This document shows, piece after piece, positions 9,012-17,684 of a DNA stretch of 64,000 nucleotides. The notes beneath the pieces are model-generated. The model saw only the letters and a list, made by a program, of their open reading frames with translations, was not told the DNA's origin and did no database searches. Source of the stretch: Streptococcus salivarius (lineage in GTDB: Bacteria > Bacillota > Bacilli > Lactobacillales > Streptococcaceae); assembly GCF_000785515.1 (NCBI RefSeq), contig NZ_CP009913.1, positions 72,001-136,000 of the forward strand, given 5' to 3'. The position numbers were made by a program, and so were the translations under genes. Numbering within the stretch: the stretch's first letter is position 1; every line of letters begins with the position of its first letter.

Positions 9012-10253
9012 ATGGTTTTACCAAATTTTAAAGAAAATCTTGAGAAATATGCTAAATTACTGGTTGCTAATGGGATTAATGTGCAACCTGGTCATACAGT
9101 GGCCTTGAGCATTGATGTAGAACAAGCAGAGCTAGCACACCTCTTAGTTAAAGAAGCCTATGCTTTAGGAGCAGCTGAGGTAATCGTTCAATGGTCAGAT
9201 GATATTATTAATCGCGAGCGCTTCTTGCATGCTGATATGGACCGCATCGAAGAGGTTCCTGCCTATAAAAAAGCTGAGATGGAATATTTGTTGGCCAAGA
9301 AGGCAAGTCGCTTAGGTGTTCGTTCATCAGATCCAGGTGCCCTTAATGGTGTAGCTCCTGAACGTTTATCTGCTCATGCTAAAGCTACTGGAGTGGCTTT
9401 TAAACCTATGCAGGTGGTAACTCAGTCTAATAAGGTTAGTTGGACTGTAGCTGCTGCAGCTGGTAAGGAATGGGCTAAGAAGGTCTTTCCCGATGCTTCG
9501 AGTGATGAGGAAGCTGTAGATTTACTTTGGGACCAAATTTTCAAGACTTGTCGTGTCTATGAAGAGGACCCTGTACGTGCTTGGAAGGAACATGCTGACC
9601 GCTTGGATGCTAAAGCACGCCTACTCAATGAAGCACAATTCTCAGCCTTACACTACCAAGCACCTGGAACAGATTTGACTCTAGGATTGCCTAAAAACCA
9701 TGTTTGGGAGTCTGCAGGTGCCATTAATGCGCAAGGTGAAGGTTTCCTTCCTAATATGCCAACAGAAGAGGTCTTTACGGCACCAGATTTTCGTCGTGCA
9801 GATGGTTATGTCTCAAGCACAAAGCCTCTAAGCTACAATGGTAATATTATTGAGGGAATCAAGGTAACCTTCAAAGATGGTGAAATTGTAGATATCACAG
9901 CGGACCAAGGTGATGAAGTGATGAAGAATCTCGTCTTCAACAATAATGGGGCGCGTGCTCTAGGTGAATGTGCTTTGGTACCAGATCCAAGTCCTATTTC
10001 ACAGTCAGGTATCACTTTCTTTAACACTCTTTTTGATGAGAATGCATCCAACCACCTAGCTATTGGAGCAGCCTATGCTACCAGTGTTAAGGGAGGGGCA
10101 GACATGACAGAAGAGGAGCTTAAGGAAGCTGGTCTTAATCGTTCTGATGTACACGTAGACTTTATGATTGGTTCAAATCAAATGGATATTGATGGTATCC
10201 GCCAAGATGGTAGTCGTGTACCGATCTTCCGAAATGGGGATTGGGTAATCTAA
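9012..10253 (+). CDS. pepS: Aminopeptidase PepS, M29 family metallopeptidase
   Basis: The 413-aa protein matches the length and layout of M29 aminopeptidases, which release N-terminal residues from peptides in the cytoplasm. Recognisable stretches include the N-terminal NFKENLEKYAKLLVANGINV and the C-terminal metal-site region. The latter contains GECALVPDPSPIS, the aspartate- and histidine-bearing FDENASNHLAIGAAY, and DVHVDFMIGS. PepS is characterised in Streptococcus thermophilus, where it helps supply amino acids from peptides. The start has an AAGGAG site. It is followed after 19 nt by a small membrane protein gene that may share its transcript. Confidence 0.92.
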   Translation: MVLPNFKENLEKYAKLLVANGINVQPGHTVALSIDVEQAELAHLLVKEAYALGAAEVIVQWSDDIINRERFLHADMDRIEEVPAYKKAEMEYLLAKKASRLGVRSSDPGALNGVAPERLSAHAKATGVAFKPMQVVTQSNKVSWTVAAAAGKEWAKKVFPDASSDEEAVDLLWDQIFKTCRVYEEDPVRAWKEHADRLDAKARLLNEAQFSALHYQAPGTDLTLGLPKNHVWESAGAINAQGEGFLPNMPTEEVFTAPDFRRADGYVSSTKPLSYNGNIIEGIKVTFKDGEIVDITADQGDEVMKNLVFNNNGARALGECALVPDPSPISQSGITFFNTLFDENASNHLAIGAAYATSVKGGADMTEEELKEAGLNRSDVHVDFMIGSNQMDIDGIRQDGSRVPIFRNGDWVI

Positions 10254-10272
10254 GTATGATGGAGAATTTATC

Positions 10273-10503
10273 ATGATTGGAAGTATGATAGTTGGTTTTC
10301 TAATTGGCCTTATTGCCTCTGCTATATCAAATAGGGGTGAACATATGGGCTGTATTGGTAAGACCTTTGTTGGATGGCTAGGTGCTTTTGTTGGTCAGCT
10401 TCTTTTTGGAAATTGGGGACCGATGCTAGCAGATACTGCTATCGTTCCTTCAGTACTAGGTGCTGTTATCTTATTAGCCCTTTTTTGGAATCGTAATAGT
10501 TAG
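10273..10503 (+). CDS. GlsB/YeaQ/YmgE-family small membrane protein
   Basis: This 76-aa protein is hydrophobic and glycine-rich, with three predicted membrane segments (about 2-18, 30-48 and 54-72). The pattern IGSMIVGFLIGLIAS with GCIGKTFVGWLGAFVGQ matches the transglycosylase-associated/GlsB family. Members are often linked to envelope or general stress, but the biochemical function is unknown. It follows pepS closely and has its own GGAG-type ribosome-binding sequence. Confidence 0.8.
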   Translation: MIGSMIVGFLIGLIASAISNRGEHMGCIGKTFVGWLGAFVGQLLFGNWGPMLADTAIVPSVLGAVILLALFWNRNS

Positions 10504-10572
10504 AAATGAAAGAGTTCTGAGGTATTGGTTAGATATCTAAGGACTCTTTTTTCTTATTTTTTCATTTTCATA

Positions 10573-10597
10573 TACCACTTTTAGAAAAACTGTGGTA
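10573..10597. promoter_or_regulatory. Possible operator upstream of the MarR gene
   Basis: An inverted repeat TACCAC (10573-10578) / GTGGTA (10592-10597) with a 13-nt centre lies about 40 nt upstream of the MarR-family start. MarR proteins commonly bind such dyads in their own promoters. The assignment is by position only. Confidence 0.4.
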
Positions 10598-10635
10598 GAG
10601 TAATAAAAACAGCATCTATTTGGAAAGGACTAGAA

Positions 10636-11064
10636 ATGAGTGACTTAGATAAAAACATGGCTGTAAAAAGTATGGTAGTTATGCGTAAGGCTTTTCGTAC
10701 CATCGATGCCAAGGTTTCTGAGACCTTTAAAGAATTTAATTTGACACCAACTCAATTTGGAGTCATGGACGTGCTTAATGCCAAAGGACGTATGAAGATT
10801 GGCGAATTAATTGACCGCATGCTTGCCACCTCCGGGAATATGACTGTTGTCATTAAAAATATGGAGAAAAAAGGTTGGTTGACGCGAGAAGCCTGCCAAA
10901 CAGATAAGCGTGCTTTCGAGGTTGATTTGACGGATGAGGGCCGTCGTATTATTCAAGCAGCAATCCCGCCACATCAGCGAGCTATTGAGGAGACTTTTTC
11001 CGTTCTGACACCTGAAGAGCAGGCACAGTTGGTAGAGCTCCTGAAAAAATTTAAGAATGTCTGA
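10636..11064 (+). CDS. MarR-family transcriptional regulator
   Basis: The 142-aa protein has the MarR winged-helix layout. Helices FNLTPTQFGVMDVLNAKG and MKIGELIDRM lead to the recognition region TSGNMTVVIKNMEKKGWL. The beta-wing TREACQTDKRAFEVDLTDEGR and a C-terminal dimerisation helix follow. It lies 88 nt upstream of a flavin reductase gene in the same direction and may regulate it in response to redox or quinone-like compounds. That link is an inference from adjacency, with parallels in other MarR/reductase pairs. A CAC/GTG dyad in its promoter is a possible self-binding site. Confidence 0.9.
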   Translation: MSDLDKNMAVKSMVVMRKAFRTIDAKVSETFKEFNLTPTQFGVMDVLNAKGRMKIGELIDRMLATSGNMTVVIKNMEKKGWLTREACQTDKRAFEVDLTDEGRRIIQAAIPPHQRAIEETFSVLTPEEQAQLVELLKKFKNV

Positions 11065-11151
11065 GCATATTTCTTTATATTTCTAATGGAATTATATATA
11101 TTACTATGTAGTAGTAAATATTAATTATTAGAAATACAAAGGAAACGTATT

Positions 11152-11697
11152 ATGAAAAACATTCTATTTATCGTTGGGTCTCTTCGTAAGGGATCATTTA
11201 ACCACCAACTAGCAGAAGAAGCTGAGAAAATGCTAGCTGGTAAAGCTAATATTTCTTATCTTGACTATAGTCAAGTACCTGTTTTTAATCAGGATTTAGA
11301 AAGTCCAGTTCTTCCTGTTTTGGCAGAAGTTCGAGAGCAGGTCTTGGCAGCAGACGCAATTTGGATTTTCTCACCGGTTTATAATTTCTCAATTCCTGGG
11401 CCAGTGAAAAATTTGCTTGACTGGTTGAGCCGTGCCCTTGACCTATCAGATCCTTCAGGGCCATCAGCTCTTCAAGATAAGATTGTAACCGTGTCATCAG
11501 TTGCTAATGGTGGTCACAATCAACTTTTTGATGCCTACAAAGACTTGTTACCATTTATCCGTACCCAAGTGGTTGGTGATTTTACAGCGACACGTGTAAA
11601 TGATACAGCCTGGGCAGATGGGAAATTCCTAGCAACTGAAGAAGTTCTTGAAAGCCTTCAGAATCAAGCGGAAGCTTTGATTGAAGCGATTAAATAA
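11152..11697 (+). CDS. NADPH-dependent FMN reductase / flavodoxin-like quinone reductase
   Basis: The 181-aa protein has the flavodoxin-like FMN reductase fold. An N-terminal phosphate-binding loop ([16 protein letters not shown], about 8-23) is followed by [20 protein letters not shown], a motif lining the flavin site (about 70-92). It then has [11 protein letters not shown] and a C-terminal helix. Such enzymes reduce FMN, quinones or azo compounds with NAD(P)H in the cytoplasm. It follows a MarR regulator and carries its own terminator. The exact substrate cannot be read from the sequence. Confidence 0.85.
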   Translation: MKNILFIVGSLRKGSFNHQLAEEAEKMLAGKANISYLDYSQVPVFNQDLESPVLPVLAEVREQVLAADAIWIFSPVYNFSIPGPVKNLLDWLSRALDLSDPSGPSALQDKIVTVSSVANGGHNQLFDAYKDLLPFIRTQVVGDFTATRVNDTAWADGKFLATEEVLESLQNQAEALIEAIK

Positions 11698-11705
11698 GAA
11701 TAATG

Positions 11706-11738
11706 AATACCCGAGGTTTCTAGCTTCGGGTATTTTTA
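11706..11738 (+). terminator. Terminator of the flavin reductase gene
   Basis: A stem AATACCCGA (11706-11714) / TTCGGGTATT (11725-11734) is followed by T's. Confidence 0.85.
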
Positions 11739-11750
11739 TATGCAATAATG

Positions 11751-11775
11751 AAAAAAAGACACCCTAAGGTGTCTT
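11751..11775 (-). terminator. Terminator downstream of tRNA-Cys
   Basis: The perfect stem AAGACACC (11756-11763) / GGTGTCTT (11768-11775) with a CTAA loop ends in a T-run when read leftward (A's at 11751-11757). Confidence 0.8.
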
Positions 11776-11785
11776 CGTATTATGA

Positions 11786-11856
11786 AGGCGGTAGACGGAT
11801 TTGAACCGACGATCAAGCTTTTGCAGAGCCGTGCCTTACCACTTGGCTATACCGCC
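11786..11856 (-). tRNA. tRNA-Cys (GCA)
   Basis: Read leftward, the 71-nt sequence starts GGCGGTATAGCC and ends TACCGCCT, with complementary acceptor strands. The anticodon loop CTGCAAA gives anticodon GCA. The T arm carries GGTTCAAATCC. CCA is not encoded. It stands alone between the flavin reductase gene and ahpF. Confidence 0.97.
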
Positions 11857-11955
11857 ATAACAGATACCATTCTATCGAAAAAAAAAAGATTCGTCAAGTC
11901 TCTTTCATCAAATTGACTGGTTGATTATTCAAACTGCCTATTTACAAGAAACATA

Positions 11956-11982
11956 AAGAGGTTGAAAGACATTCAACCTCTT
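11956..11982 (-). terminator. ahpCF operon terminator
   Basis: A perfect 11-bp stem AAGAGGTTGAA (11956-11966) / TTCAACCTCTT (11972-11982) lies about 50 nt beyond the ahpF stop. The T-run is weak, so confidence is moderate. Confidence 0.65.
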
Positions 11983-12031
11983 CATATTAATTATAACTGT
12001 TGAAGATAGATTACTAACACGCAAGTGTTGA

Positions 12032-13564
12032 TTATTGTCTAATCAAGTAATCAAAGGCTCCAATAGCAGCTGTAGCACCAGAACCCATGGAGATAATGAT
12101 TTGCTTGTAGGCGCTATCTGTACAGTCACCTGCAGCAAAAATACCAGGGATATTTGTTGAACCAAATTTATCAACGATAATTTCTTGGCGCTCATTGAGT
12201 TCAATACCACTATCTTTGAGCCAAGCAGTACTTGGTACAAGACCAATTTGAACAAAGACACCTTCAAGATCAAGATGTTTTTCTTCGTTTGTATCACGCT
12301 CAACGTAATTCAAACCAGTTACATGATCTTGACCAACAATTTCTTTGGTTGCAACGTTCTTAAGAATGGTGAGATTATCAGTTTTAGCAGCTCGTTCTTG
12401 TAAGACTTGATCTGCCTTTAATTCAGGTAAGAACTCTAAGACCGTAACATGTTTAGTAATGCCTGCTAAATCTAAAGCCGCTTCCAAACCTGAGTTACCA
12501 CCACCGATAACTGCAACATTCTTTCCTTCAAATAGTGGTCCATCACAGTGTGGGCAGTAAGTAACCCCTTTATTGCGGAATTCTTCCTCGCCAGGAACGT
12601 TGATATTACGCCATTTGGCTCCGAGAGCTAGGATAGCAGTTTTGGATTTTAAAACGGCACCGTTAGCCAATGTCACTTCAATAAGTTCTTTCTTTTCGAT
12701 GCCAGTAGCTAATTGACTTTTGATGATATCAACATCATAAGATTTCGTATGCTCTTCAACTTGGGCCATTAACTTAGGACCTTCTGTATATAGCGTACCA
12801 ATCATATTCTCAATGCCGACTGTCTCGATAACTTGTCCACCAAAGGTTTCTGCTAAAAGACCAGTTTTTAAACCTTTACGGGCAGCATAGATGGCAGCAC
12901 TGTTTCCAGCAGGACCACCACCAATAACCAAAACATCATAGACACCTTTATCAGCGAAAGCATCAGCATCAAGTGGTCCGTCCAATTTTTCTACAAGCTG
13001 TTCAATGGTTGCACGACCAGATGTAAATTCTTCTTGGTCTTTGTAAACCGTAGGAACAGACATGATACCTTTGGCTTTGACCTCATCCTGATACATACCA
13101 CCTTCAATCATGGTGTGAGTGATATTTGGGTTCAAAACAGCCATTATATTAAAAGCTTGAACAACGTCCGGACAATTGTGACAAGTTAATGAAACATAAG
13201 TCTCTAAATCGATGGGTTTATCAATCTTCTTGATACGTTCGATAGTGTCCTCATCAACTTTAGGTGGACGACCAGAAACTTGCAAGAGAGCTAAAATGAA
13301 AGATGTGAATTCGTGGCCCATTGGTAAGCCTGAGAAAATAACACGACTTTTTTGCCCTTTTTGTGCAATACCAAAACTAGGTTGACGTTTTAAATGTGTT
13401 GATTCAAGACTAATGCGGTCAGACATAGCGGCAATCTCGTCTAGAAATTCTTTTACTTTTCGAGAATTATCGTCATCCCCTAAGTCTGTTTGTAATACAA
13501 TATCAGATTCTAGTAAATTTAAATATTGTGCTAATTGCGTCTTGATTTCTTTATCTAAGACCAT
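12032..13564 (-). CDS. ahpF: Alkyl hydroperoxide reductase subunit F
   Basis: This 510-aa flavoprotein transfers electrons from NADH to AhpC for peroxide reduction in the cytoplasm. It has an N-terminal double thioredoxin-like domain with the CxxC motif CHNC near residues 126-130. A linker leads to an FAD-binding stretch (GGGPAGNSAAIYAA, about 213). The thioredoxin-reductase-like CPHC active site lies near 337-340, an NADH-binding GGGNSGLEAALD follows, and the final FAD motif is GIFAAGDCTD. The length is normal for AhpF (NADH oxidase of the H2O2-forming type). It lies 16 nt downstream of ahpC in the same operon. Confidence 0.97.
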   Translation of the reverse strand: MVLDKEIKTQLAQYLNLLESDIVLQTDLGDDDNSRKVKEFLDEIAAMSDRISLESTHLKRQPSFGIAQKGQKSRVIFSGLPMGHEFTSFILALLQVSGRPPKVDEDTIERIKKIDKPIDLETYVSLTCHNCPDVVQAFNIMAVLNPNITHTMIEGGMYQDEVKAKGIMSVPTVYKDQEEFTSGRATIEQLVEKLDGPLDADAFADKGVYDVLVIGGGPAGNSAAIYAARKGLKTGLLAETFGGQVIETVGIENMIGTLYTEGPKLMAQVEEHTKSYDVDIIKSQLATGIEKKELIEVTLANGAVLKSKTAILALGAKWRNINVPGEEEFRNKGVTYCPHCDGPLFEGKNVAVIGGGNSGLEAALDLAGITKHVTVLEFLPELKADQVLQERAAKTDNLTILKNVATKEIVGQDHVTGLNYVERDTNEEKHLDLEGVFVQIGLVPSTAWLKDSGIELNERQEIIVDKFGSTNIPGIFAAGDCTDSAYKQIIISMGSGATAAIGAFDYLIRQ

Positions 13565-13580
13565 GGATACCCCCTGGTTG

Positions 13581-14141
13581 TTAAATTTTACCTACAAGAT
13601 CTAAGCTAGGAGTAAGTGTTTCAGCTCCTTCTTTCCATTTGGCTGGACAAACTTCACCTGGATGTTGACGAATATATTGAGCAGCACGAACTTTATCAAT
13701 AAGAGTGCTTGCATCACGTCCGATACCATCAGCGTTAATTTCCATCATTTGGATAACGCCATCTGGATCAATGATGAATGTACCACGTTGTGCGAGACCA
13801 TCTTGCCCAAGAACATCAAAGCCTTGTGAGATGTGGTGTGAAGGATCTCCAATCATAGGATAAGTAATAGTTCCAACAACATCTGAGTCATCATGCCAAG
13901 CTTTGTGAACAAAGTGAGTGTCAGTAGAGACAGAGTAAACCTCTACACCAAGAGATTTAAGAGCTTCATATTGTTCTTGAAGGTCACCGAGTTCAGTTGG
14001 GCAGACAAATGAAAAATCTGCAGGGTAGAAGCAGAAAACAGCCCATTTTCCCTTAATATCTTCATCTGTAACAGTAATGAATTCCCCGTTGTGGTAAGCT
14101 TGTGCTGAAAATTCAATAATTTCTTTTCCGACTAATGACAA
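13581..14141 (-). CDS. ahpC: Alkyl hydroperoxide reductase subunit C (peroxiredoxin)
   Basis: The 186-aa typical 2-Cys peroxiredoxin reduces H2O2 and organic peroxides. It carries the peroxidatic cysteine in [12 protein letters not shown] and the resolving cysteine in [10 protein letters not shown] near the C-terminus. I place the start at a TTG at 14141, giving a protein that begins [10 protein letters not shown] after the initiator. GAGGAGG lies 8 nt upstream and the length then equals the family norm. The frame stays open upstream to 14270, but those residues do not look like AhpC. It is the first gene of ahpCF. The rarer TTG start may lower its translation slightly. Confidence 0.95.
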   Translation of the reverse strand: MSLVGKEIIEFSAQAYHNGEFITVTDEDIKGKWAVFCFYPADFSFVCPTELGDLQEQYEALKSLGVEVYSVSTDTHFVHKAWHDDSDVVGTITYPMIGDPSHHISQGFDVLGQDGLAQRGTFIIDPDGVIQMMEINADGIGRDASTLIDKVRAAQYIRQHPGEVCPAKWKEGAETLTPSLDLVGKI

Positions 14142-14413
14142 AATAATGTCCTCCTCTATTTTTGATAGCCTAATTATAAACAAAATACTTATCAACCTCA
14201 AAGAAAACGATTGCAATTTTAATACGGGTGAATTTTTTCTAATGGTCAGACTGATTTTAGAGCTTGTCAAATGTCACTTTTTTTGATAAACTACTATAGT
14301 TGCGTAAAGTGACAAATACTCATTCTAAGCCGATTGTGGTCTTGTTGCCGCAGGGTGGGACTGCAAGTCTAAAGCTTAGAAGAGGAAAAAACAATTTTTA
14401 AGGAGAAATACTC

Positions 14414-15181
14414 ATGGCAGTAATTTCAATGAAACAACTTCTTGAGGCTGGTGTTCACTTCGGTCACCAAACTCGTCGCTGGAATCCTAAGATGGCTAAG
14501 TACATCTTCACAGAACGTAACGGGATCCACGTTATCGACTTGCAACAAACTGTAAAAATGGCTGATACAGCTTACGAATTCGTTCGTGAAGCAGCAGCTA
14601 ACGATGCAGTAATCTTGTTCGTTGGTACTAAAAAACAAGCAGCTGAAGCAGTAGCTGAAGAAGCAACTCGTGCTGGTCAATACTACATCAACCACCGTTG
14701 GTTGGGTGGTACTCTTACAAACTGGGATACTATCCAAAAACGTATCGCTCGTTTGAAAGAAATCAAACAAATGGAAGCTGATGGAACTTTCGAAGTTCTT
14801 CCTAAGAAAGAAGTTGCACTTCTTAACAAACAACGTGCACGTCTTGAAAAATTCTTGGGTGGTATCGAAGATATGCCTCGCATTCCAGATGTAATCTACA
14901 TCGTTGACCCACACAAAGAACAAATCGCTGTTAAAGAAGCTAAAAAACTTGGTATCCCAGTTGTAGCGATGGTTGATACAAACGCTGATCCAGATGAGAT
15001 TGATGTAATCATCCCAGCTAACGATGACGCTATCCGTGCCGTTAAATTGATCACTTCAAAAATGGCTGATGCTATCATCGAAGGTAACCAAGGTGAAGAT
15101 GCTTCTGCAGATTTCCAAGAAGCAGCTGCAGCTGATTCAATCGAAGAAATCGTTGAAGTTGTCGAAGGTGACAACAACTAA
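14414..15181 (+). CDS. rpsB: 30S ribosomal protein S2
   Basis: The 255-aa protein begins [20 protein letters not shown] and contains [22 protein letters not shown] and [14 protein letters not shown], all hallmarks of S2. The acidic C-terminal tail ([12 protein letters not shown]) is usual for streptococci. It is followed by tsf, the standard rpsB-tsf arrangement. Codon use is strongly biased, as expected for a highly expressed gene. The roughly 130-nt upstream region holds a GC-rich patch (about 14343-14375) that could fold into a leader structure, but I cannot assign it to a known autoregulatory family. Confidence 0.98.
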   Translation: MAVISMKQLLEAGVHFGHQTRRWNPKMAKYIFTERNGIHVIDLQQTVKMADTAYEFVREAAANDAVILFVGTKKQAAEAVAEEATRAGQYYINHRWLGGTLTNWDTIQKRIARLKEIKQMEADGTFEVLPKKEVALLNKQRARLEKFLGGIEDMPRIPDVIYIVDPHKEQIAVKEAKKLGIPVVAMVDTNADPDEIDVIIPANDDAIRAVKLITSKMADAIIEGNQGEDASADFQEAAAADSIEEIVEVVEGDNN

Positions 15182-15230
15182 TCTTTAAGATTGGTTTGGG
15201 CTCAATGCCCACTAAAGATACGACAAACAC

Positions 15231-15261
15231 CTAAGGGGCGGGGCTCAGCCCTGCCCCTTAG
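15231..15261 (+). promoter_or_regulatory. Strong hairpin between rpsB and tsf
   Basis: CTAAGGGGC (15231-15239) pairs perfectly with GCCCCTTAG (15253-15261), with a further GGGC/GCCC pair inside. A T-poor stretch follows, so it looks like an attenuator or RNA-processing and stability element that sets the tsf to rpsB ratio rather than a full terminator. Confidence 0.6.
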
Positions 15262-15291
15262 TTTGATAAAATAAATTTGGAGAAAAACAAA

Positions 15292-16332
15292 ATGGCAGAA
15301 ATTACAGCTAAACTTGTTAAAGAATTGCGTGAAAAATCTGGTGCTGGTGTCATGGACGCTAAAAAAGCATTGGTTGAAGTTGAAGGTGATATCGAAAAAG
15401 CAATTGAATTGCTTCGCGAAAAAGGTATGGCTAAAGCAGCTAAGAAAGCTGACCGTGTTGCAGCTGAAGGTTTGACTGGTGTTTACGTTAACGGTAACGT
15501 TGCAGCAGTTGTTGAAGTTAACGCTGAAACTGACTTCGTTGCGAAGAACGCTCAATTCGTTGAGTTGGTAAACGAAACAGCTAAAGTAATTGCTGAAGGT
15601 AAACCAGCTAACAACGAAGAAGCACTTGCATTGACTATGCCTTCAGGTGAAACTCTTGAAGCTGCATACGTAACTGCTACAGCTACTATCGGTGAAAAGA
15701 TTTCATTCCGTCGTTTTGCAGTTGTTGAGAAAACTGATGCACAACACTTCGGAGCTTACCAACACAACGGTGGACGTATCGGTGTTGTTTCAGTTATCGA
15801 AGGTGGAGATGATGCTCTTGCAAAACAAATCTCAATGCACATCGCAGCGATGAAACCAACTGTTCTTTCATACACTGAATTGGACGAACAATTTGTTAAA
15901 GATGAATTGGCACAACTTAACCACGCTATCGATCAAGATAACGAAAGCCGTGCTATGGTTAACAAACCAGCTCTTCCACACCTTAAATATGGTTCTAAAG
16001 CTCAATTGACTGATGCTGTTCTTGCTCAAGCTGAAGAAGATATCAAAGCTGAGTTGGCTGCTGAAGGTAAACCAGAAAAAATCTGGGATAAAATCATCCC
16101 AGGTAAAATGGACCGCTTCTTGCTTGACAACACTAAAGTTGACCAAGCATACACACTTCTTGCTCAAGTTTACATCATGGACGACAGCAAAACAGTTGAA
16201 GCTTACCTTGAATCAGTAAACGCTTCAGTAGTAGAATTCGTTCGCTTTGAAGTTGGTGAAGGTATCGAAAAAGCATCTAACGACTTTGAATCAGAAGTTG
16301 CAGCTACAATGGCAGCAGCTCTTAACAACTAA
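15292..16332 (+). CDS. tsf: Elongation factor Ts
   Basis: The 346-aa protein is the GDP/GTP exchange factor for EF-Tu. It begins [20 protein letters not shown] with an N-terminal UBA-like domain, then [16 protein letters not shown], the EF-Tu contact motif. An inserted dimerisation region and the C-terminal module follow. I start at the ATG at 15292 because GGAG lies 9 nt upstream; an upstream in-frame TTG at 15277 overlaps that site. The length of about 346 fits streptococci. It is the second gene of the rpsB operon and has its own terminator. Confidence 0.98.
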   Translation: MAEITAKLVKELREKSGAGVMDAKKALVEVEGDIEKAIELLREKGMAKAAKKADRVAAEGLTGVYVNGNVAAVVEVNAETDFVAKNAQFVELVNETAKVIAEGKPANNEEALALTMPSGETLEAAYVTATATIGEKISFRRFAVVEKTDAQHFGAYQHNGGRIGVVSVIEGGDDALAKQISMHIAAMKPTVLSYTELDEQFVKDELAQLNHAIDQDNESRAMVNKPALPHLKYGSKAQLTDAVLAQAEEDIKAELAAEGKPEKIWDKIIPGKMDRFLLDNTKVDQAYTLLAQVYIMDDSKTVEAYLESVNASVVEFVRFEVGEGIEKASNDFESEVAATMAAALNN

Positions 16333-16355
16333 TTCTAGTTGCTAGATAAAAAGAA

Positions 16356-16390
16356 AAGAAGTTACGTGAATGAATCGTAACTTCTTTTTT
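16356..16390 (+). terminator. rpsB-tsf terminator
   Basis: A perfect stem AAGAAGTTACG (16356-16366) / CGTAACTTCTT (16376-16386) is followed by T's. Confidence 0.9.
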
Positions 16391-16404
16391 GTTGCTATTA
16401 AAAA

Positions 16405-16429
16405 AACGTCTGAGCATGCCCCAGACGTT
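16405..16429 (-). terminator. Terminator of the leftward small multidrug export-like gene
   Basis: The stem AACGTCTG (16405-16412) / CAGACGTT (16422-16429) runs into a T-run when read leftward (A's from 16400). Confidence 0.75.
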
Positions 16430-16440
16430 GAAAAAAGTAA

Positions 16441-16911
16441 TTAATGAGCGAAGGTATTTACACCAAGTAGAAGAGAGAGTGTTCCCATGATGATACCTGC
16501 AAGGATAACCCCAAGCATAACAGCAATAACACTACGTTTAAAGTCCCAATCTAGGATAGATGCTGCTAGGGTACCAGTCCAAGCTCCTGTTCCTGGAAGC
16601 GGAATTCCCACAAAAAGTAGAAGGGCCCAGAAGACACCCTTATCTCCAGCAGCTTTTTCAAGTTTTTGGCCACCACTGTGACCTTTTTTAAGACACCAGG
16701 TAAAGAAGCCACCAATTAGAGGTTTATCTGCCCCCCATTCGAGGACACGGCGGGCGAAGAAGAAGATAATTGGAACTGGAATCATGTTCCCAATGACACA
16801 AAGAATTAGGGCTTGCCACCAAGGGATACCTGAGGCGATAGCAACAGGAACGGCTCCACGGAGCTCAACCAAAGGAATCATAGAGATTAAGAGTGCAATG
16901 ATGTATTTCAT
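16441..16911 (-). CDS. Small multi-drug export family protein
   Basis: The 156-aa membrane protein matches the family with the N-terminal pattern IPLVELRGAVPVAIA and the central GIPLPGTGAWTGTLAASIL. Four or five membrane segments are visible, including a re-entrant-looking glycine/proline-rich part. Despite the family name (Sm_multidrug_ex), transport activity is poorly established, so I give no substrate. It is transcribed away from ctsR, convergent with tsf, and has its own terminator. Confidence 0.8.
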   Translation of the reverse strand: MKYIIALLISMIPLVELRGAVPVAIASGIPWWQALILCVIGNMIPVPIIFFFARRVLEWGADKPLIGGFFTWCLKKGHSGGQKLEKAAGDKGVFWALLLFVGIPLPGTGAWTGTLAASILDWDFKRSVIAVMLGVILAGIIMGTLSLLLGVNTFAH

Positions 16912-17183
16912 GAGTAACCTTTCATAGGGGAATAAAATAAGAGATAAGACTCAAAATGACATGAGCTTTATCGAGAGTGATAAGACTAATACTACTGCGA
17001 AAGTGCTAAAAAGTACTTGTTGGATTAGGTGGGTCTCAGCCTATCAAAGTAGATAGAAAATTTGAATCAAACACCTTAAGTTACCTAATATTTCAGTCTT
17101 ATTTATTGTATCTTATATGGTCTCTAATGACAACTTTAAAAAGCTTTTTGAGGGTATAGTTTCCCATGAGCTGACATTTTTGG

Positions 17184-17209
17184 TATAATAATAGTCAGTT
17201 ATAGTCAAA
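17184..17209 (+). promoter_or_regulatory. ctsR-clpC promoter with a CtsR box
   Basis: An extended -10 TGGTATAAT (17181-17189) is followed by tandem heptads AGTCAGT (17193-17199) and AGTCAAA (17203-17209) with a 3-nt spacer. This fits the CtsR operator consensus RGTCAAA-NAN-RGTCAAA with two changes in the first heptad. Overlap with the transcription start implies repression until heat stress. The rest of 16912-17228 shows no gene. Confidence 0.8.
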
Positions 17210-17228
17210 TTAGACTGGAGGAATTAAG

Positions 17229-17684
17229 ATGGCAAGAAATACATCAGATAGTATAGAAGAATATATTAAAGAATTGCTGGGCCAGTCTGGAATTGCTGAG
17301 ATTCAACGCTCGAACTTAGCAGATACTTTTCAAGTTGTACCGAGTCAGATTAACTATGTTATTAAGACTCGTTTTACAGAAAGTCGTGGTTATATTGTTG
17401 AGAGTAAACGTGGAGGTGGCGGTTATATTCGTATCGTCAAGGTCAGATTCTCCGACAAGCACCACATGATTAATGATTTGCTTCAGAACTTGGCGGATCA
17501 GCTCAGCGAGCAGGTATTTACAGACTTGATTCAGTTGCTTTTTGATGAAAAAATCATCACTGAACGTGAGGGAAATTTGATTTTAGCAACTGCTAGTGAT
17601 GATGTTTTAGGCGAAGATGCGGCTGCTATTCGTTCGCGTATTCTACGCTCGCTATTACTTAGATTGGATAGAAAAGGAAATTAG
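17229..17684 (+). CDS. ctsR: Class III stress gene repressor CtsR
   Basis: This 151-aa repressor of clp and other heat-shock genes has the winged-helix N-terminal half with SNLADTFQVVPSQINYVIKTRF. The glycine-rich wing RGGGGYIRIVKV is the CtsR heat sensor (the GGGGY loop). A helical C-terminal dimerisation domain follows. It is directly followed by clpC with no gap (its stop abuts the clpC ATG) and is preceded by a CtsR box, so it represses its own operon. In other Firmicutes heat opens the glycine-rich loop and releases DNA. Confidence 0.97.
   Translation: MARNTSDSIEEYIKELLGQSGIAEIQRSNLADTFQVVPSQINYVIKTRFTESRGYIVESKRGGGGYIRIVKVRFSDKHHMINDLLQNLADQLSEQVFTDLIQLLFDEKIITEREGNLILATASDDVLGEDAAAIRSRILRSLLLRLDRKGN

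Noticed and set aside
14426..14923. 165-codon minus-strand frame inside rpsB
   Set aside because: It is antisense to a highly biased ribosomal gene. The Phe/Cys/Ser-rich product is an artefact of that codon bias.
15277..15291. TTG at 15277 as the tsf start
   Set aside because: It overlaps the GGAG ribosome-binding sequence. The ATG at 15292 gives the conserved EF-Ts N-terminus.
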